NCBI GenBank assembly: GCA_904501935.1
Contig: CAJGDA010000102.1
Coordinates: 1-5,533 of the forward strand
Origin: an uncultured Methanobrevibacter sp.
Lineage (GTDB): Archaea > Methanobacteriota > Methanobacteria > Methanobacteriales > Methanobacteriaceae
Reading direction: 5' to 3'
Length of the DNA stretch: 5,533 nt
Position numbers and translations under genes: made by a program. This document shows positions 4,980-5,533 of this stretch, piece by piece (the stretch's first letter is position 1; each line of letters opens with the position of its first letter). The notes under the pieces are model-generated. The model saw only the letters and a program-made list of their open reading frames with translations. It had not been told where the DNA came from and made no database searches.

Positions 4980-5533
4980 TCATCCTCTCCTTCAATTAAT
5001 TCTTTTAATTCTTTAAATTCTTTTTTGAAGTGTCTGATTAAAATTGCCGCTGTTAATGTTGCTGCACTAACTCCAGACATAACATATCCTCCCCAAACTA
5101 GCAATAAGCTATTCATTTTACCCTGTATGGTGTATCCAAAAACAGAATATCCATTACCTGTAAATTGATTGGAAACGATTACTAGTGAATCCAGCGGGTT
5201 TACATTTTCACTATACTGTGTTAAAAAAAAGCTAGCAAAAATTATTACAAATAGCAATATTATGGTTATTCCTAAACCGTTTGAGTTGGTATATTCCATG
5301 AATTTATCAAAACTTTGTTTTGCGAAGTAAATAAATATTAAAATATGTATTATATTCAAAAAAATCACGTAACTGCTATTAAATAACAAATAGGATAATG
5401 ATCCATATGGAATTAATAATAGCAATATTATCTTATTTTTTCTAGAACTTGTATCCAATAATGCTGCAAAATATAGTGAAAGTGCAATATCAAATATTGC
5501 AAGATAAGGGTAGTCTATTTCGGCAACTGTTAG
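4976..5533 (-). CDS. Paralogous cation-channel-like membrane protein (5'-truncated by window edge)
   Basis: The frame is open to the right edge, and a TTG at 5458 is merely an internal Leu codon: the residues before it (I-F-D-I-A-L-S-L-Y-F) align with F-V-L-D-I-L-I-S-I-Y in the downstream gene. The visible part is 185 residues, numbered from the edge. Membrane segments lie near 9-25, 35-51, 55-71 and 88-106 (S5-like). A pore-like stretch at 111-138 and an inner-helix-like segment at 141-166 follow, then a charged tail rich in Lys and Glu. Over 84 aligned residues without a gap (81-164) I count about 41 identities to the next gene. Shared signatures are Y-T-x-S-N-G-L-G before S5, P-x-D-S, V-S-N-x-F-T-x-N, G-K-x-N-S-L, W-G-G and A-T-L. 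The filter position reads T-G-N-G-Y-S (125-130) instead of T-V-G-Y-G-D. The 4-nt overlap with the downstream paralogue suggests coupled, stoichiometric production, perhaps of a heteromeric channel. Confidence 0.7.
   Translation of the reverse strand, partial: LTVAEIDYPYLAIFDIALSLYFAALLDTSSRKNKIILLLLIPYGSLSYLLFNSSYVIFLNIIHILIFIYFAKQSFDKFMEYTNSNGLGITIILLFVIIFASFFLTQYSENVNPLDSLVIVSNQFTGNGYSVFGYTIQGKMNSLLLVWGGYVMSGVSAATLTAAILIRHFKKEFKELKELIEGEDE

Noticed and set aside
5456..5458. TTG as start codon of the upstream channel-like gene
   Set aside because: The frame continues to the window edge and the residues before the TTG align with the paralogue, so the TTG is internal.
1..5533. CRISPR array, tRNA or rRNA, complete insertion sequence
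   Set aside because: I saw no regularly spaced repeats, no cloverleaf-like sequence and no transposase reading frame on either strand.

Overview
The window looks like AT-rich chromosomal DNA from a low-GC prokaryote. My best guess is a gut methanogen of the Methanobrevibacter type. Points in favour are Ile/Asn/Lys-rich proteins, an exported protein dense in N-glycosylation sequons, TATA-box-like elements upstream of the regulator gene, and GGAGG ribosome binding sites. A low-GC Firmicute is not excluded, because no phylogenetic marker gene is present.

Left part (1-1442, plus strand): the 3' end of a gene for a sequon-rich extracellular protein with a hydrophobic C-terminal anchor. It is followed 4 nt later by a gene for a membrane protein with about eight membrane segments. 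I recognise neither; the tight spacing suggests one operon.

Middle-left (1443-2106): about 660 bp with no intact gene. It holds what looks like a small broken ORF in two frames, a seven-codon ORF behind a good Shine-Dalgarno sequence, and a perfect 11-bp GC-rich hairpin. The hairpin is either the terminator of the next (minus-strand) gene or the remnant right end of an IS200/IS605-type element.

Centre (2107-3700, minus strand): a self-contained regulatory module, clearly more GC-rich than its surroundings. A TetR-family repressor gene overlaps by 4 nt a gene for a CPBP/CAAX-type intramembrane protease. Upstream of tetR lie a 13-bp dyad (likely operator) and two TATA-like elements. The simplest reading is autoregulation plus ligand- or stress-controlled expression of the membrane protease.

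Right of this lie roughly 450 bp with no convincing gene, then (4176-5533, minus strand) two overlapping genes for paralogous membrane proteins. The upstream one runs off the window. Their C-terminal halves are about half identical and have the S5-pore-S6 layout of tetrameric cation channels, but the usual K+ filter TVGYG is replaced by T-S-N-S-F in one and T-G-N-G-Y in the other. This tandem pair of channel-like proteins with non-canonical filters is the most interesting item here.
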